Origin: Opitutales bacterium
Lineage (GTDB): Bacteria > Verrucomicrobiota > Verrucomicrobiia > Opitutales > UBA2987
Assembly: GCA_021772515.1 (NCBI GenBank)
Contig: JAJFLU010000037.1
Coordinates: forward strand, 1-64,000
Direction: 5' to 3'
DNA length: 64,000 nucleotides
Of this stretch, positions 1-10,159 are shown piece by piece. Position numbers and translations under genes: made by a program. How positions within the stretch are numbered: position 1 is the first letter of the stretch; each line of letters begins with the position of its first letter. A model generated the notes under the pieces. It was not told where the DNA came from. It did not search any database and was given only the letters and a program-made list of their open reading frames with translations.

Positions 1-340
1 AGTTAATTTTTTTGCGGCCTTCCAAGCCGCGTCATTAAGAAGAAGTCTTTCTTTTTGCATAACAACGACATAGCGTCATATAAAGTAGATATAGTCAAAC
101 AGAAAATTTACCTAAATGAGACTTTTCAAACACACCCTAGAGTAGTTTGTTTACTAAATGCTGCGATTTTTTCTACGCTTCGTGCAAAATTGGTGATAAG
201 TGTGGGGGTTTTGAGTTTTTTAACCGCGAATGACGCGAATAAACGCTAACGAATTGAGTATTTAATATTTTTTGCGGCTGATTATGCTGATGAACATAGA
301 TAATTTATTTAATGGCTTTTGTTGGGAGGTTAATTTTCGG
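1..340. other. Non-coding leader region of the window
   Basis: I see no convincing gene here. A 64-codon open frame at 55-249 has no ribosome binding site and no recognisable domain. At 220-250 is the phrase AACCGCGAATGACGCGAATA, which resembles an intergenic phrase often met in Verrucomicrobiota genomes (recalled, not searched). The last 20 bases hold the Shine-Dalgarno sequence of the next gene (GGGAGG, 324-329). Confidence 0.5.
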
Positions 341-2083
341 ATGCTGGCCTTGGTTGGTAGGCGGGTTGGTTATGCCTTTGTGGGCTTGATTTTTTTGCTG
401 GTTGATGGGGCGTTGGTATTTGGGGATGAGGTGGCCATTCAGAGTTCTATGGCGCGGTTTCATCCGGCTGTGGGGCGGGCGGGTATGGTGGTTACTCAGG
501 AGGAGCATGCCACTAGGGCGGGGCTCGATGTGCTGAAGGAGGGCGGCAATGCGGTCGATGCGGCGGTCACGGTGGGGTTTACCTTGGCGGTTACTTCGCC
601 CCGTGCGGGTAATATCGGGGGTGGCGGTTTCATGCTGGCGCATTTGGCGGAAACGGGGGAGACCACGGCTATCGATTACCGTGAAAAGGCGCCTTCGAGG
701 GGTTTTCGCGATATGTTTTTGGATGAAAAGGGGAATGCCGATCCGGAAAAATCCCGCTACAGTCATTTGGCGGTCGGGGTGCCGGGAACGGTGAGGGGTC
801 TGGCTCTGGCTTTGGAGAAATATGGCACGATATCGCTTTCACGAGCATTACAACCGGCAATCGATCTGGCCGAAAACGGATTTCCGGTCACGGAGGAATT
901 ACGGGAATCGCTGCTTGAGGCCCAAGGGCGGTTGCGAACTTCGCCTGCGGCCAATGCGGTGTTTTTCAAGGCCGATGACGAAACTTATCAAGTGGGCGAG
1001 CTTCTCGTGCAGAAAGACCTTGCCGCCAGCCTGCGGCTGATTGCCGAAAATGGCCCCGATGCTTTTTACACGGGCGCCATCGGCAAAAAAATCGCCGCCG
1101 ACATGGAATCGAAGGGCGGGCTCGTCAGTTTGGAGGATCTGGCAAACTACCGGCCGGTGATTCGGCCCGTGGTAAAGGGAAATTATCGGGGTCATGAGGT
1201 GATTTCGATGCCGCCGCCGAGCTCGGGAGGCGTGCATCTTATTCAGATTTTAAACCTGTTGGAAGGCTATGATTTGAGGTCGATGGGGCAGCATTCCGCA
1301 GAGTCCATTCACCTGATGGCGGAGGCGATGAAACTGGCCTACGCGGACCGCTCGAAGCATTTGGGGGATCCTGATTTCGCAGAGATTCCCGTGGCGGGTT
1401 TGATTTCGAGGGAATATGCGGATCACCTGCGACGCCTCATAAAAAGAGATCGCGCCAACCCGAGCAGTGCAATACAGCCGGGGAGTCCGCAGGATTTTTT
1501 TGAAAGCGATGAGACGACGCATTTTTCCATCATCGATCAGTGGGGTAACGCGGTGGCCAACACCTATACGCTTAATTTAAGCTACGGGAGCAACTATATG
1601 ACGCCGGGAACGGGAATTTTGTTAAATAATCAGATGGACGATTTTTCAGCCAAACCGGGCACGCCCAATGCTTTCGGGTTGCTCGGAGGGAAGTTCAATG
1701 CGGTGGAACCGGGCAAGCGTATGCTGAGTTCGATGACGCCGACGATCGTCCTGAAAGATGGCAAACCTTTTATCGTGACCGGAGCCGCCGGGGGGAGTCG
1801 CATCATTACGACCGTTCTCCAGATCATCGTGAATGTCATAGACCACGAATTGAATATTGCAGAGGCGACCAATGCGCCGCGAATCCATCATCAATGGTAT
1901 CCGGAGGAACTGCGGGTGGAGAGGGGCCTGAGTTTGGATACTCTGCGTTTGCTGGAGGGGAGGGGGCACCACATCGCCCGGAAGAAGACGATGGGAGCTT
2001 CGCAGAGCATTTTAGCGCGCGATGGGATTCTCTACGGGGCACCCGATCCGCGACGGGAGGATTCCTTGGCGGAAGGTTATTGA
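341..2083 (+). CDS. ggt: Gamma-glutamyltransferase / glutathione hydrolase precursor
   Basis: Ntn-hydrolase that cleaves gamma-glutamyl bonds of glutathione and related peptides, normally after export and self-cleavage into large and small subunits. I chose the ATG at 341 because GGGAGG lies 11 bases upstream and the product then begins with a hydrophobic signal peptide (residues about 10-27); an upstream in-frame ATG at 272 would bury it. The cleavage/catalytic site is DETTHFS, with the expected nucleophile Thr392 as first residue of the small subunit. Other family motifs are seen: PPPSSGGVH, YGSNYMTPGTGI, LSSMTPT and GAAGGSRI. The length (580 aa) is normal for the family. It stands alone, 440 bases before enolase. 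Location in periplasm is inferred from the signal peptide. Confidence 0.95.
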   Translation: MLALVGRRVGYAFVGLIFLLVDGALVFGDEVAIQSSMARFHPAVGRAGMVVTQEEHATRAGLDVLKEGGNAVDAAVTVGFTLAVTSPRAGNIGGGGFMLAHLAETGETTAIDYREKAPSRGFRDMFLDEKGNADPEKSRYSHLAVGVPGTVRGLALALEKYGTISLSRALQPAIDLAENGFPVTEELRESLLEAQGRLRTSPAANAVFFKADDETYQVGELLVQKDLAASLRLIAENGPDAFYTGAIGKKIAADMESKGGLVSLEDLANYRPVIRPVVKGNYRGHEVISMPPPSSGGVHLIQILNLLEGYDLRSMGQHSAESIHLMAEAMKLAYADRSKHLGDPDFAEIPVAGLISREYADHLRRLIKRDRANPSSAIQPGSPQDFFESDETTHFSIIDQWGNAVANTYTLNLSYGSNYMTPGTGILLNNQMDDFSAKPGTPNAFGLLGGKFNAVEPGKRMLSSMTPTIVLKDGKPFIVTGAAGGSRIITTVLQIIVNVIDHELNIAEATNAPRIHHQWYPEELRVERGLSLDTLRLLEGRGHHIARKKTMGASQSILARDGILYGAPDPRREDSLAEGY

Positions 2084-2150
2084 GACCGCGCGGGTTGACT
2101 GCGGAGGGGATTTGGAGTATAGTAGTAATGTAATGGGAGCATTGCTAATA

Positions 2151-2321
2151 ATGGACGAACATCATAAAAAAATTTATGATCATTGCCACTGGGGCGAAGA
2201 GATATTCCGAACGGATTTCCACCGGGCGAAAACGATCTCGCTGAATCGCTTACTGTCAAAAGCGAGGCCCAACAACCCCAACCGGCCCCGCCTGAAAAAG
2301 ACAAAAACATCATTAAAGTAA
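2151..2321 (+). CDS. Possible small protein, 56 aa, unknown
   Basis: A short frame with ATG at 2151, preceded by GGGAG (2135-2139) at good spacing. The product is basic, rich in Lys, Arg and His, with a C-terminal run of basic residues and no membrane segment. It matches nothing I recognise. It lies in the gap between ggt and eno and is followed by a hairpin at 2358-2381, which makes a small transcription unit possible. It could equally be chance. Confidence 0.28.
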   Translation: MDEHHKKIYDHCHWGEEIFRTDFHRAKTISLNRLLSKARPNNPNRPRLKKTKTSLK

Positions 2322-2357
2322 TTTAACGGAACTCCAGGTAGCTCAATGATTTTAGAG

Positions 2358-2381
2358 AAACTCCCGAATACCCGGGAGTTT
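2358..2381 (+). terminator. Hairpin downstream of ggt / small ORF
   Basis: A perfect 9-bp stem (AAACTCCCG / CGGGAGTTT) with a 6-base loop. No run of T follows, so it is not a classical intrinsic terminator; it could protect the 3' end of the ggt message. The remainder of 2084-2522 shows a TTGACA at 2429-2434 without a good -10 partner. Confidence 0.35.
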
Positions 2382-2489
2382 AGGGTGTTATCGTCATTTT
2401 ACAACCGATTGAGGAACTAGGTAAACCGTTGACAGTTGAGATTTTCCCTGCCAAAAGCCTTGCTTTCACATTATTGGGGGCTTCATTAA

Positions 2490-3836
<1,347 letters not shown>

Positions 3837-3838
3837 AA

Positions 3839-5017
3839 TCAGCGCCTGTTGCTTGCCTTGGCGATTTTCTTCTGCCTTCTGGCAACCGTCAAGGAGTGAG
3901 TCAGTAATGTCCCAATCGAAACCGGTAGCGCCCCGCGTTTGCGATTGGCCGCCCCGATGGCGAATGCGATGCGCCACTGTTCAAACAGCGTTTTGTAGGC
4001 GTAGAAAAGGCTGTATTTCGGGTCGTAGATATGGGTGGCTTCGGAGGTGACTCCATTTACCTCCAGCACTTTGATCTCCCGCCCTTCCCTGAAAGCTTCC
4101 GGTGTAGGCGCCTTGATATCGAAACGCCCGAAATAAAATCCCTCGTAGGGCTTGCTCACGGAGTCCATCGCTGCAACGAGGGCAGGACTGTTCAAATGAC
4201 CGCCATCGAGAAATAGAGCCCCCAGAGAATGGGTTCCCAATTCCGCGATGGGCAGGCGTTTCCCCGATTCGGGAACCTCCGAAAGCCTTTTGCGAAACCA
4301 TTTTAGATAGGTTGGCGCCATGCAAACCGCACGATCATCATCGAGTATGAGACGCTCGATTGTCCTCCGCCCATCCCCGGTAAGCTCGGGCAGGATTTTT
4401 GTCGTAATGGAGAAGACACTGCCGGTTGTCTCACCGGGAAAACGAAAGTAGAAAACCCCAAATTCATGGCCGGGCACATATTCCTGGATCAGTGTATCGA
4501 CAATCGCTTTTTGCAGATAGGCTCGCCCTTGTTCAGCCGTGTGTATGATGGAAACGCCCAACCCCCTTTGGCCTTCATTGGGTTTGAGAACCACCGGAAA
4601 ATCCAAATCGTTTTTCCGAAGAAATTCTTCAAGTTGCGCGATCTGCTCTTCGATGTTGGGGGAATGGGGTATCAGTTGCCAGCGGGCCAGCCGTTTGTCA
4701 TCCTGTGCGGCAAGATCCGAGAGAATTTTCGATTTTTCCTCGCCGATAAAGCCTCCCGCAGGCATGGCAGGATTGGCCGCCGTGAACAGGGTCATCGAGC
4801 GGTGCCTGAGCCCGAGATAAATGATATAGAGAATGACTGGCGGGTAAAACATCCACAGGGGCCAAAATTCCCATACCGTAAGCCGCCGCCAACGGGACAG
4901 GAGGAGCCTTCTTTGTCGGTGACATTTTGGCGACAACCCAATCCATAGGGTTACCGTTGTGAACAGCACGAAAAGACCGGCCAAAATATACGGCCAAGGC
5001 ATGTTTTCTTCAGTCAC
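3839..5017 (-). CDS. Membrane-anchored ATP-grasp enzyme (carboxylate-amine ligase-like)
   Basis: 392 aa. Residues about 9-27 and 51-69 are membrane segments; the rest is a soluble ATP-grasp domain. The nucleotide-binding Lys lies in FPVVLKPNEGQRGLGV (about residues 143-158), the linker strand in LIQEYVPGHEFGV, and the metal-binding end in REIKVLEVNGVTSEATH. ATP-grasp enzymes join a carboxylate to an amine or thiol through an acyl phosphate; the substrate here cannot be told. It resembles D-Ala-D-Ala ligase-like and glutamate ligase-like proteins only at fold level. Its start overlaps the upstream NRDE gene by 8 bases, so the two are very likely translated together, and the DinB-like gene is the first of the trio. 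Confidence 0.82.
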   Translation of the reverse strand: MTEENMPWPYILAGLFVLFTTVTLWIGLSPKCHRQRRLLLSRWRRLTVWEFWPLWMFYPPVILYIIYLGLRHRSMTLFTAANPAMPAGGFIGEEKSKILSDLAAQDDKRLARWQLIPHSPNIEEQIAQLEEFLRKNDLDFPVVLKPNEGQRGLGVSIIHTAEQGRAYLQKAIVDTLIQEYVPGHEFGVFYFRFPGETTGSVFSITTKILPELTGDGRRTIERLILDDDRAVCMAPTYLKWFRKRLSEVPESGKRLPIAELGTHSLGALFLDGGHLNSPALVAAMDSVSKPYEGFYFGRFDIKAPTPEAFREGREIKVLEVNGVTSEATHIYDPKYSLFYAYKTLFEQWRIAFAIGAANRKRGALPVSIGTLLTHSLTVARRQKKIAKASNRR

Positions 5018-5768
5018 AATGTGAAACCTGATTGGGAACCAGGGCGGTTGTTACCGGTTCGGCTAAAAAGTCCCCATCGATCGAATCCCTGTCGCGATAG
5101 GAGAAAACAATATTTGCCTCATCGACCGTAATGCGGCTCATGCTCACCGTCTGGGCATCCTCCCGCTCCATGCAGACGGTTACGGCGCTGCGCTTCGACG
5201 ATTCCGAGTAGTGATAGTTTTTCAGAAACTCTTTCGATGTGGGAATCTCCAGGGGCAGTCCCCTGCGGTATTCTTCCACTCGCTTGTCGATGATTTCCTC
5301 GGTCTTAAAAGAGGAGGTCGTCAGAGGAAGGTCGTCGTCTTCAACCTTGCGGCAACTGAGTTCATGGCCGGACCATGTCCATTGGAGGGCGGGCTGATCG
5401 GGTAGGAGAGCCACCAGAAAAAATGGCTTGTAGGGTGTCAAAGACCTGCCGGTGAGGCGTTCTTCGATGTCGTTCATGTATTGGCAGGAAGCCAGATCGC
5501 GCAGAAGATGTCCCCGGCTGGCGTGGGCGGGCTGGTTTTCCGACCCGTGGGATTGGGCAGGGTAATTGTTGAGGATGCAAACGGTTAAGCGGCGCTCATT
5601 TACCCATATCCAAGTGCCTCCGTAATCCCCGTCGACGGGCGCCGCGTAGCTGACGCCATCGACATGCTCGATTTGTGGGGGCAAGCCGGGCTTCCTGCTT
5701 TTTAGCTCATCCCGATTGAAAAATAATTCGTAAAATGAAGGCTGCCGCCGCCAGGTTACCGTGCACAT
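5010..5768 (-). CDS. NRDE / TANGO2-family protein
   Basis: 252 aa. It starts Met-Cys and carries the family's name motif in FFNRDE at residues 17-22, followed by YGGTWIWVNERR, both typical of the NRDE (TANGO2, Ser-rich T10) family. The family has an Ntn-hydrolase-like fold with a conserved second-position Cys; eukaryotic members affect haem and lipid trafficking, but no reaction is settled for bacterial members. It overlaps both neighbours in the operon (13 bases with the DinB-like gene, 8 with the ATP-grasp gene), which suggests the three products act in one process. Confidence 0.85.
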   Translation of the reverse strand: MCTVTWRRQPSFYELFFNRDELKSRKPGLPPQIEHVDGVSYAAPVDGDYGGTWIWVNERRLTVCILNNYPAQSHGSENQPAHASRGHLLRDLASCQYMNDIEERLTGRSLTPYKPFFLVALLPDQPALQWTWSGHELSCRKVEDDDLPLTTSSFKTEEIIDKRVEEYRRGLPLEIPTSKEFLKNYHYSESSKRSAVTVCMEREDAQTVSMSRITVDEANIVFSYRDRDSIDGDFLAEPVTTALVPNQVSHCD

Positions 5769-6334
5769 TGGGCCTGCTGGTGCTTGAGGGTCGATGGGGC
5801 CACACCGAAGTCCGGGGGCGTCGCCACTCCCTGCAGATTACAGATAACCGCGATAAGGGCATAGTGGTGGATGGTGTGGCTGAGGAGAAATTGTAGCTCC
5901 CTTCGGATGGTTGACTGGCTCCACTCCTTTGCTGATTCGGGGCTGCCGCAGTCCATTTTTACTTCCAAAGAGTTATCGAAATCGGAAGGATCGATCCGCT
6001 TAAGCTCTTCGGAAATACGGCTCAATTCATCGATGGCGAACTTCGGATCGGTTTCGACCCGAAGATCACGAAACCTTTCGTCATAATCGACACGGCCCTT
6101 GCGAAACCCATTTAAAAAGCTCGAGTAGTGATCGATGTTATGCCTCAGATGGCCACCGATTTTACTGTCAAAACACTGGGCGCTGGGCCTGGTGTAATCC
6201 TCTGAATCGAGCCGACTCAGCAGGTTTACACCCTGTTGAATACATCGGAGATTATCTAAAATTAAAGTATGCATATTGTGTGTTGGCATGCCTGTTTCAG
6301 AAATGGCATTAAACCATTCCATAGGCCAATTCAA
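5756..6334 (-). CDS. DinB-like four-helix metal-binding protein
   Basis: 192 aa, probably less if translation starts at a later Met (positions 16 or 21 fit the domain start better). The fold is suggested by the spacing of helices and the histidines: GGHLRHNIDHY (His62, 65, 69) in the first half and LLSHTIHHYALI (His153, 156, 157) in the second. This is the metal-triad pattern of DinB/YfiT-type enzymes, some of which are thiol transferases with bacillithiol or mycothiol. The substrate is unknown. It is the first gene of a three-gene overlapping operon with the NRDE and ATP-grasp genes. Confidence 0.7.
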   Translation of the reverse strand: MNWPMEWFNAISETGMPTHNMHTLILDNLRCIQQGVNLLSRLDSEDYTRPSAQCFDSKIGGHLRHNIDHYSSFLNGFRKGRVDYDERFRDLRVETDPKFAIDELSRISEELKRIDPSDFDNSLEVKMDCGSPESAKEWSQSTIRRELQFLLSHTIHHYALIAVICNLQGVATPPDFGVAPSTLKHQQAQCAR

Positions 6335-6383
6335 CGTAAATTTATCGAGAAGACAAAGTTGCCTTGTCCTTTTTCCTCTGTGA

Positions 6384-6408
6384 GAGGTCTGGCGACCTCC
6401 TTTTTATT
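6384..6408 (+). terminator. Terminator-like hairpin
   Basis: Six-base-pair stem (GAGGTC / GACCTC) with a tetraloop, followed by CTTTTTATT when read on the plus strand. No plus-strand gene precedes it; it lies between the minus-strand kinase/receiver scrap and the DinB-like operon, so its role is uncertain. It may block antisense transcription. Confidence 0.3.
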
Positions 6409-6475
6409 CCGTAAATATGTGAAATGTCCTCGAAGCGGGTTATTTCTGGACAGCAAATCGATTTGAAAGTTATTT

Positions 6476-6559
6476 CTATCTGGGCGCGAGGTGCTTCTCT
6501 AATAAGGCGTAGAGATCATTGCTCTCGAAAGGCTTGGGATGATTCTTCCGGCTCATCAT
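6476..6559 (-). pseudogene. C-terminal scrap of a response-regulator receiver domain
   Basis: A 27-codon frame whose ATG overlaps the stop of the sensor kinase (ATGATGA). Its product contains HPKPFESNDLYALLEKHL, which reads like the end of a CheY-type receiver: the K-P-F strand end followed by the last helix. The phosphoacceptor Asp and the rest of the domain are missing, and no matching sequence lies in the 140 bases downstream. I read it as the remnant of a receiver deleted from its N-terminal side, with the kinase stop now abutting it. The alternative is a genuine tiny coupled peptide. Confidence 0.45.
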
Positions 6560-8955
6560 TTTTTCCCTTCGGTCAAAGGCTCTTTCATTTTTAAAAGGGG
6601 TAATGTGAACCAGAATTTACTGCCGATCCCCAGCGTGCTCTCAACGCCAATTTCGCCCCCCTGCAATTCAACCAACCGCTTAGTTAAAGCCAGCCCGATG
6701 CCCGTGCCCCCAAATCCCTCGTCACGTGCCCTGTCGGCCTGGTGAAACTCGGAAAAAATTTTATCGATCTCCTCGGACCGAATCCCAATACCGGTATCTT
6801 CGACTGAAATCCTGATTGCCGCGCCCTCCACCATCTCTGTGCGGATTTCTATGCTGCCCTTTGTCGGAGTGTATTTAATCGCATTGGAGAGCAGGTTGAG
6901 CATGATTTGCTTGCACTTGCGAAGATCCCCCCAAATCACTTCGATCGCAGAATCGGTATCTAAATTCACGGTCAAATTTTTCTTACGGAACTGGCTTCCC
7001 AAAAGTGATACCATCGCATCTAACAGGTCGGTAGGAAGAAAGATTTTCTTATTGGTTTCCACCTGCCCGGCATCGATTTTTGCCAAATCCAGAAGATCGT
7101 CTATCAAACTCAACAGATGACTTCCGCTCTCATCGATCATTTTTATGTAGCCGGTTTGTTTTTCGTTCAAGGGGCCAAAGGATTGTCTCAGCAAGAGGTC
7201 CGAAAACCCGATTATGGCACTGAGCGGGGTGCGCAGCTCATGGCTCATGTGGGAAAGGAATTTGCTTTTGGCCTGATTGGCAGCTTGTGCTTGCAGAGCA
7301 ATCGATTCTGCGGCGTCTTTGGCTGCTTTCAATTCTACCTGGGCGTGCTTCAGTTCCGTTATATTGAAATTCGCTATAATGACCCTCGACCAAGTGCTCT
7401 CACAACCTGGCATAACGGAAAGATTCAATATGAAATTTAATTTTTCACCTGATAGTTTTTGTACGATAAATTCGGTGGTAAAATTCAATTTTCCTTCAAT
7501 CAAAGCAATCAACTCCTCTGCAAAAACAGGAAACGATTCGTCTATAAAAAAATCATTTAAATTGATAAAAAAATCGGCTTTGCAATCAGCATTGTGGAGG
7601 TCGACTGTCGCCTGGTTGACATCAAGTATCTTTACAAGACTTGCACAATGTGAGATGGATTCCGGATGTTTTTTGAAATAGTCCCTAAAATCTGTGACCC
7701 CGCCGTCCCGGAGTTTGTCGAGGTAGCTCTTAACCTCCGAGAAATCCTCCTCCCATACCGGAACAGGTATATTTTCGAACAGAACCCGGTAGTGTAATTC
7801 GCTCTCCAACAATTTTTTTTCAGCCTGTTTGCGCTCGGTAATATCCCTGACCACCCCGGTGAACATTCTATGGCCATGCAATTGAAATTCACTGATTCCT
7901 AATTCGAGGGAAAATTCCGAGCCATCCTTGCGTAATCCGACCACCTCCCTACCGATTCCGATAATCCTTTTCTTCCCCGTCTTTATATGTTTGGCGAGAT
8001 AAGCATCATGCTCACTTCTGTAGGGTTCTGGCATCAGCAGCTTAACGTTTTGGCCAATTACCTCGGAACTTCGGTAACCAAAAAGACGCGCGGCGGCAGG
8101 GTTATATGATTGGACGATGCCTCGCTCATTAATCGTAATAATGCCGTCCATTACCGTATCGATAACCGATCTAAGCTTTAACTCACTATCCTGCAATGCC
8201 GCCTCCGCTATTTTTTGATCCGTAACATCGCGCCCTACGCCAAGGTAGCTGGATATTTTGCCATCATCATCGAATAGAGCCGTTTCTCTCCAGAGAATCA
8301 CGCGTTTGCGGCCATCGCGGAGTGTAAACTCGGTTTCGTGTCTATATACGGGATTTTCGACGGTTAAACTCTCCAGGCTGTCGCGGAAGGATTTGGGAAT
8401 ATTGATGCTCGTATGCTCGCTGAATATGTTCAATCCCTGAATATCGTTCAGGTCCAAGGGCATGGTACCGACCTCCCGTGAAAAGTCTATATAGGCTTTA
8501 TTCGCGAAAATGACTTCTCCATCTGGTGAAATCTGGTCGATAAGTTCCGACTGAAAATCAACCATCAGACGGTGCTGCTCCCGGCTGGCTTTAAGGGCAT
8601 CCTGGTATCGCAAGAGTCGCGGAATCAAGGAGCGGAGCAAGTAGAGAAGTCCTGCTGCCCAGAAAGAAACTGCCACAATCGATACCAGCCAGGCTCCATC
8701 TATATGCAACTCCATCGTTATCTGGCGGGCCGCATCGGGTGGCAAAAATCCAAGCAGAATGTGCTTCAAGACAAGGTCTGACAAATAAAACAGCCCCACG
8801 ACAAAGAGCCCGACTTGAGATAGCAACAAGCCCCAATAAAGGCCGACCCTTTGCGCTTTGTGCCTATGCAGGAACAGAATAATCAGCGATGTCAGAACGA
8901 GACCAATGATGACAATGTCCAAGATTGTCATCAGCCATATTGAATCCCAAATCAT
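6556..8955 (-). CDS. Membrane PAS sensor histidine kinase with FixL-like haem PAS
   Basis: 799 aa. Three membrane segments (about 11-30, 41-60, 88-108) are followed by a PAS domain (about 130-250), a second PAS (about 255-380), a third PAS-like region (about 385-540), a HisKA helix with phospho-His572 in SHMSHELRTP, and a HATPase domain with N-box NLLSNAIKYTP (688-698), DTGIGI (720-725) and GGTGIGLAL (749-757). The second PAS is close to FixL: PEPYRSEHDAY puts His316 where FixL has its proximal haem ligand, and IIGIGR puts Arg336 where FixL has its oxygen-sensing Arg. A role in sensing O2 or NO is inferred from those two residues. No intact response regulator is next to it; only a receiver scrap overlaps its end. 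Confidence 0.9.
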   Translation of the reverse strand: MIWDSIWLMTILDIVIIGLVLTSLIILFLHRHKAQRVGLYWGLLLSQVGLFVVGLFYLSDLVLKHILLGFLPPDAARQITMELHIDGAWLVSIVAVSFWAAGLLYLLRSLIPRLLRYQDALKASREQHRLMVDFQSELIDQISPDGEVIFANKAYIDFSREVGTMPLDLNDIQGLNIFSEHTSINIPKSFRDSLESLTVENPVYRHETEFTLRDGRKRVILWRETALFDDDGKISSYLGVGRDVTDQKIAEAALQDSELKLRSVIDTVMDGIITINERGIVQSYNPAAARLFGYRSSEVIGQNVKLLMPEPYRSEHDAYLAKHIKTGKKRIIGIGREVVGLRKDGSEFSLELGISEFQLHGHRMFTGVVRDITERKQAEKKLLESELHYRVLFENIPVPVWEEDFSEVKSYLDKLRDGGVTDFRDYFKKHPESISHCASLVKILDVNQATVDLHNADCKADFFINLNDFFIDESFPVFAEELIALIEGKLNFTTEFIVQKLSGEKLNFILNLSVMPGCESTWSRVIIANFNITELKHAQVELKAAKDAAESIALQAQAANQAKSKFLSHMSHELRTPLSAIIGFSDLLLRQSFGPLNEKQTGYIKMIDESGSHLLSLIDDLLDLAKIDAGQVETNKKIFLPTDLLDAMVSLLGSQFRKKNLTVNLDTDSAIEVIWGDLRKCKQIMLNLLSNAIKYTPTKGSIEIRTEMVEGAAIRISVEDTGIGIRSEEIDKIFSEFHQADRARDEGFGGTGIGLALTKRLVELQGGEIGVESTLGIGSKFWFTLPLLKMKEPLTEGKK

Positions 8956-9144
8956 GTCCCAGATTTCCTCTATCTACTTAGAATATCTCTCACCCCGCAG
9001 TCACGCGGGCTCCGCAATGCCCCATTACACTAACGTAAATTCATCAAGTCAAGCAAAAGATAAAGGCCACGGAAAATATTGTATCAACCCGGTATCAGTA
9101 TTTACATCGGGTGATCGAAAAGACCAGGTTACGAGGAATCCCGG

Positions 9145-9624
9145 CTATTCCTTTTCCTCGATCATGTGCGCCCAATTCAGGCGGGCCTTTATCAAGTAGG
9201 CATCGGGATTCGTCCGCCAGATTTCAAGGATTTCCTTGTTTTTCATGACGTAGAGCTTTCCGTCGTCGATAAAAAATGCCTCGGGGTCACAGGTCACGGC
9301 TTCACCCTCCGCAATCGCCAAGGCGCAGTATCCGCCGAAAGTAGGCGCATATTTTTCAGGATTTTTTTGAAAAAGCTTCATATTGGTCTTGGAGTGAAAC
9401 CGCCATACCGCTCCATTCCACTCGACACGATTCGCGGGGCTCCCTTTTACGGCCCGTCCCTCCTTGAAATAGGCCACCGTGTCATATCCTTGCAGGGCGA
9501 TATTTTCCTGCGACACACTGATCGGGCGAAATCCCGCCAAATTGCTGCTGAAAAACATCAAAATCCCCAGCGAAATCAGTCCAAATCTCTTGTAAAGTGT
9601 GGGGTAGTTGCTTTGGAAATTCAT
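9145..9624 (-). CDS. Exported YHS-domain protein
   Basis: 159 aa. The N-terminus has a hydrophobic signal segment (about residues 14-30). The body fits the YHS family: ALQGYDTVAYF, then W-x-FHSKTNMKLFQKNPEKYAP, then FGGYCALAIAEG and DDGKLYV. YHS domains occur in metal-handling and oxidoreductase contexts, and this stand-alone exported form is common but without an assigned reaction. It stands alone between the kinase and a small membrane protein on the opposite strand. Confidence 0.85.
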   Translation of the reverse strand: MNFQSNYPTLYKRFGLISLGILMFFSSNLAGFRPISVSQENIALQGYDTVAYFKEGRAVKGSPANRVEWNGAVWRFHSKTNMKLFQKNPEKYAPTFGGYCALAIAEGEAVTCDPEAFFIDDGKLYVMKNKEILEIWRTNPDAYLIKARLNWAHMIEEKE

Positions 9625-9842
9625 GATGGGAAGTGGGGGAGTAGTAAAAATATTTATCAGGAAATGTCGCCTCGCTCAAGAGTGTAATCTGGTATCGGCT
9701 AACAATAAGACGGGCCAGAGCGGTATCCCTTACAGAATTAACTTTTTACAGGTAAGATGCCCGGATGGCCGAATGTATTCCGGTCAAAAATATCACAATT
9801 TCTGTAATAAAAGCCGGAAAAGGCCGATGAAAGGTTTTTATT

Positions 9843-10121
9843 GTGGACAACTCAAACCGAATTAAGTTTATCATCGGCCCAATGGAAGAAACTCCGAAAA
9901 AGCTCATTTCAAAAAAAGGTATGGCCATAGATCTGGTAGTTACGGTCTTGTGGTTCGCTTTTTTCTCGGTGGCGCTGCGCCCCTATGTTCCGGCCCAAAC
10001 CGAAACCTTTCGGGCGGTCATCGCAGTCATTACGGCCGCCTCGATAACGGGAGTCTTTTATTTGGCGATCAACATGTTCCGGGTCGTCCGGGTTGATCAG
10101 AAAAACCGGGCCAACGACTAA
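9843..10121 (+). CDS. Small membrane protein, two predicted membrane segments
   Basis: 92 aa if the GTG at 9843 is used (AAAGG lies about nine bases upstream), or 79 aa from the ATG at 9882. The product has two hydrophobic stretches, about residues 29-46 and 56-77, joined by a short polar loop. It matches no family I know. It ends 39 bases before the stop of the convergent OPT transporter gene. Confidence 0.6.
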   Translation: MDNSNRIKFIIGPMEETPKKLISKKGMAIDLVVTVLWFAFFSVALRPYVPAQTETFRAVIAVITAASITGVFYLAINMFRVVRVDQKNRAND

Positions 10122-10159
10122 ACGGCACAGAACGGATATCAAGGGATTCGCCTGGAAAC

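Noticed and set aside
55-249. 64-codon open frame at the window start
   Set aside because: No ribosome binding site, no domain, A+T-rich random-looking translation.
2429-2457. TTGACA upstream of eno as a promoter
   Set aside because: No acceptable -10 at 16-18 bases spacing; kept only as a remark.
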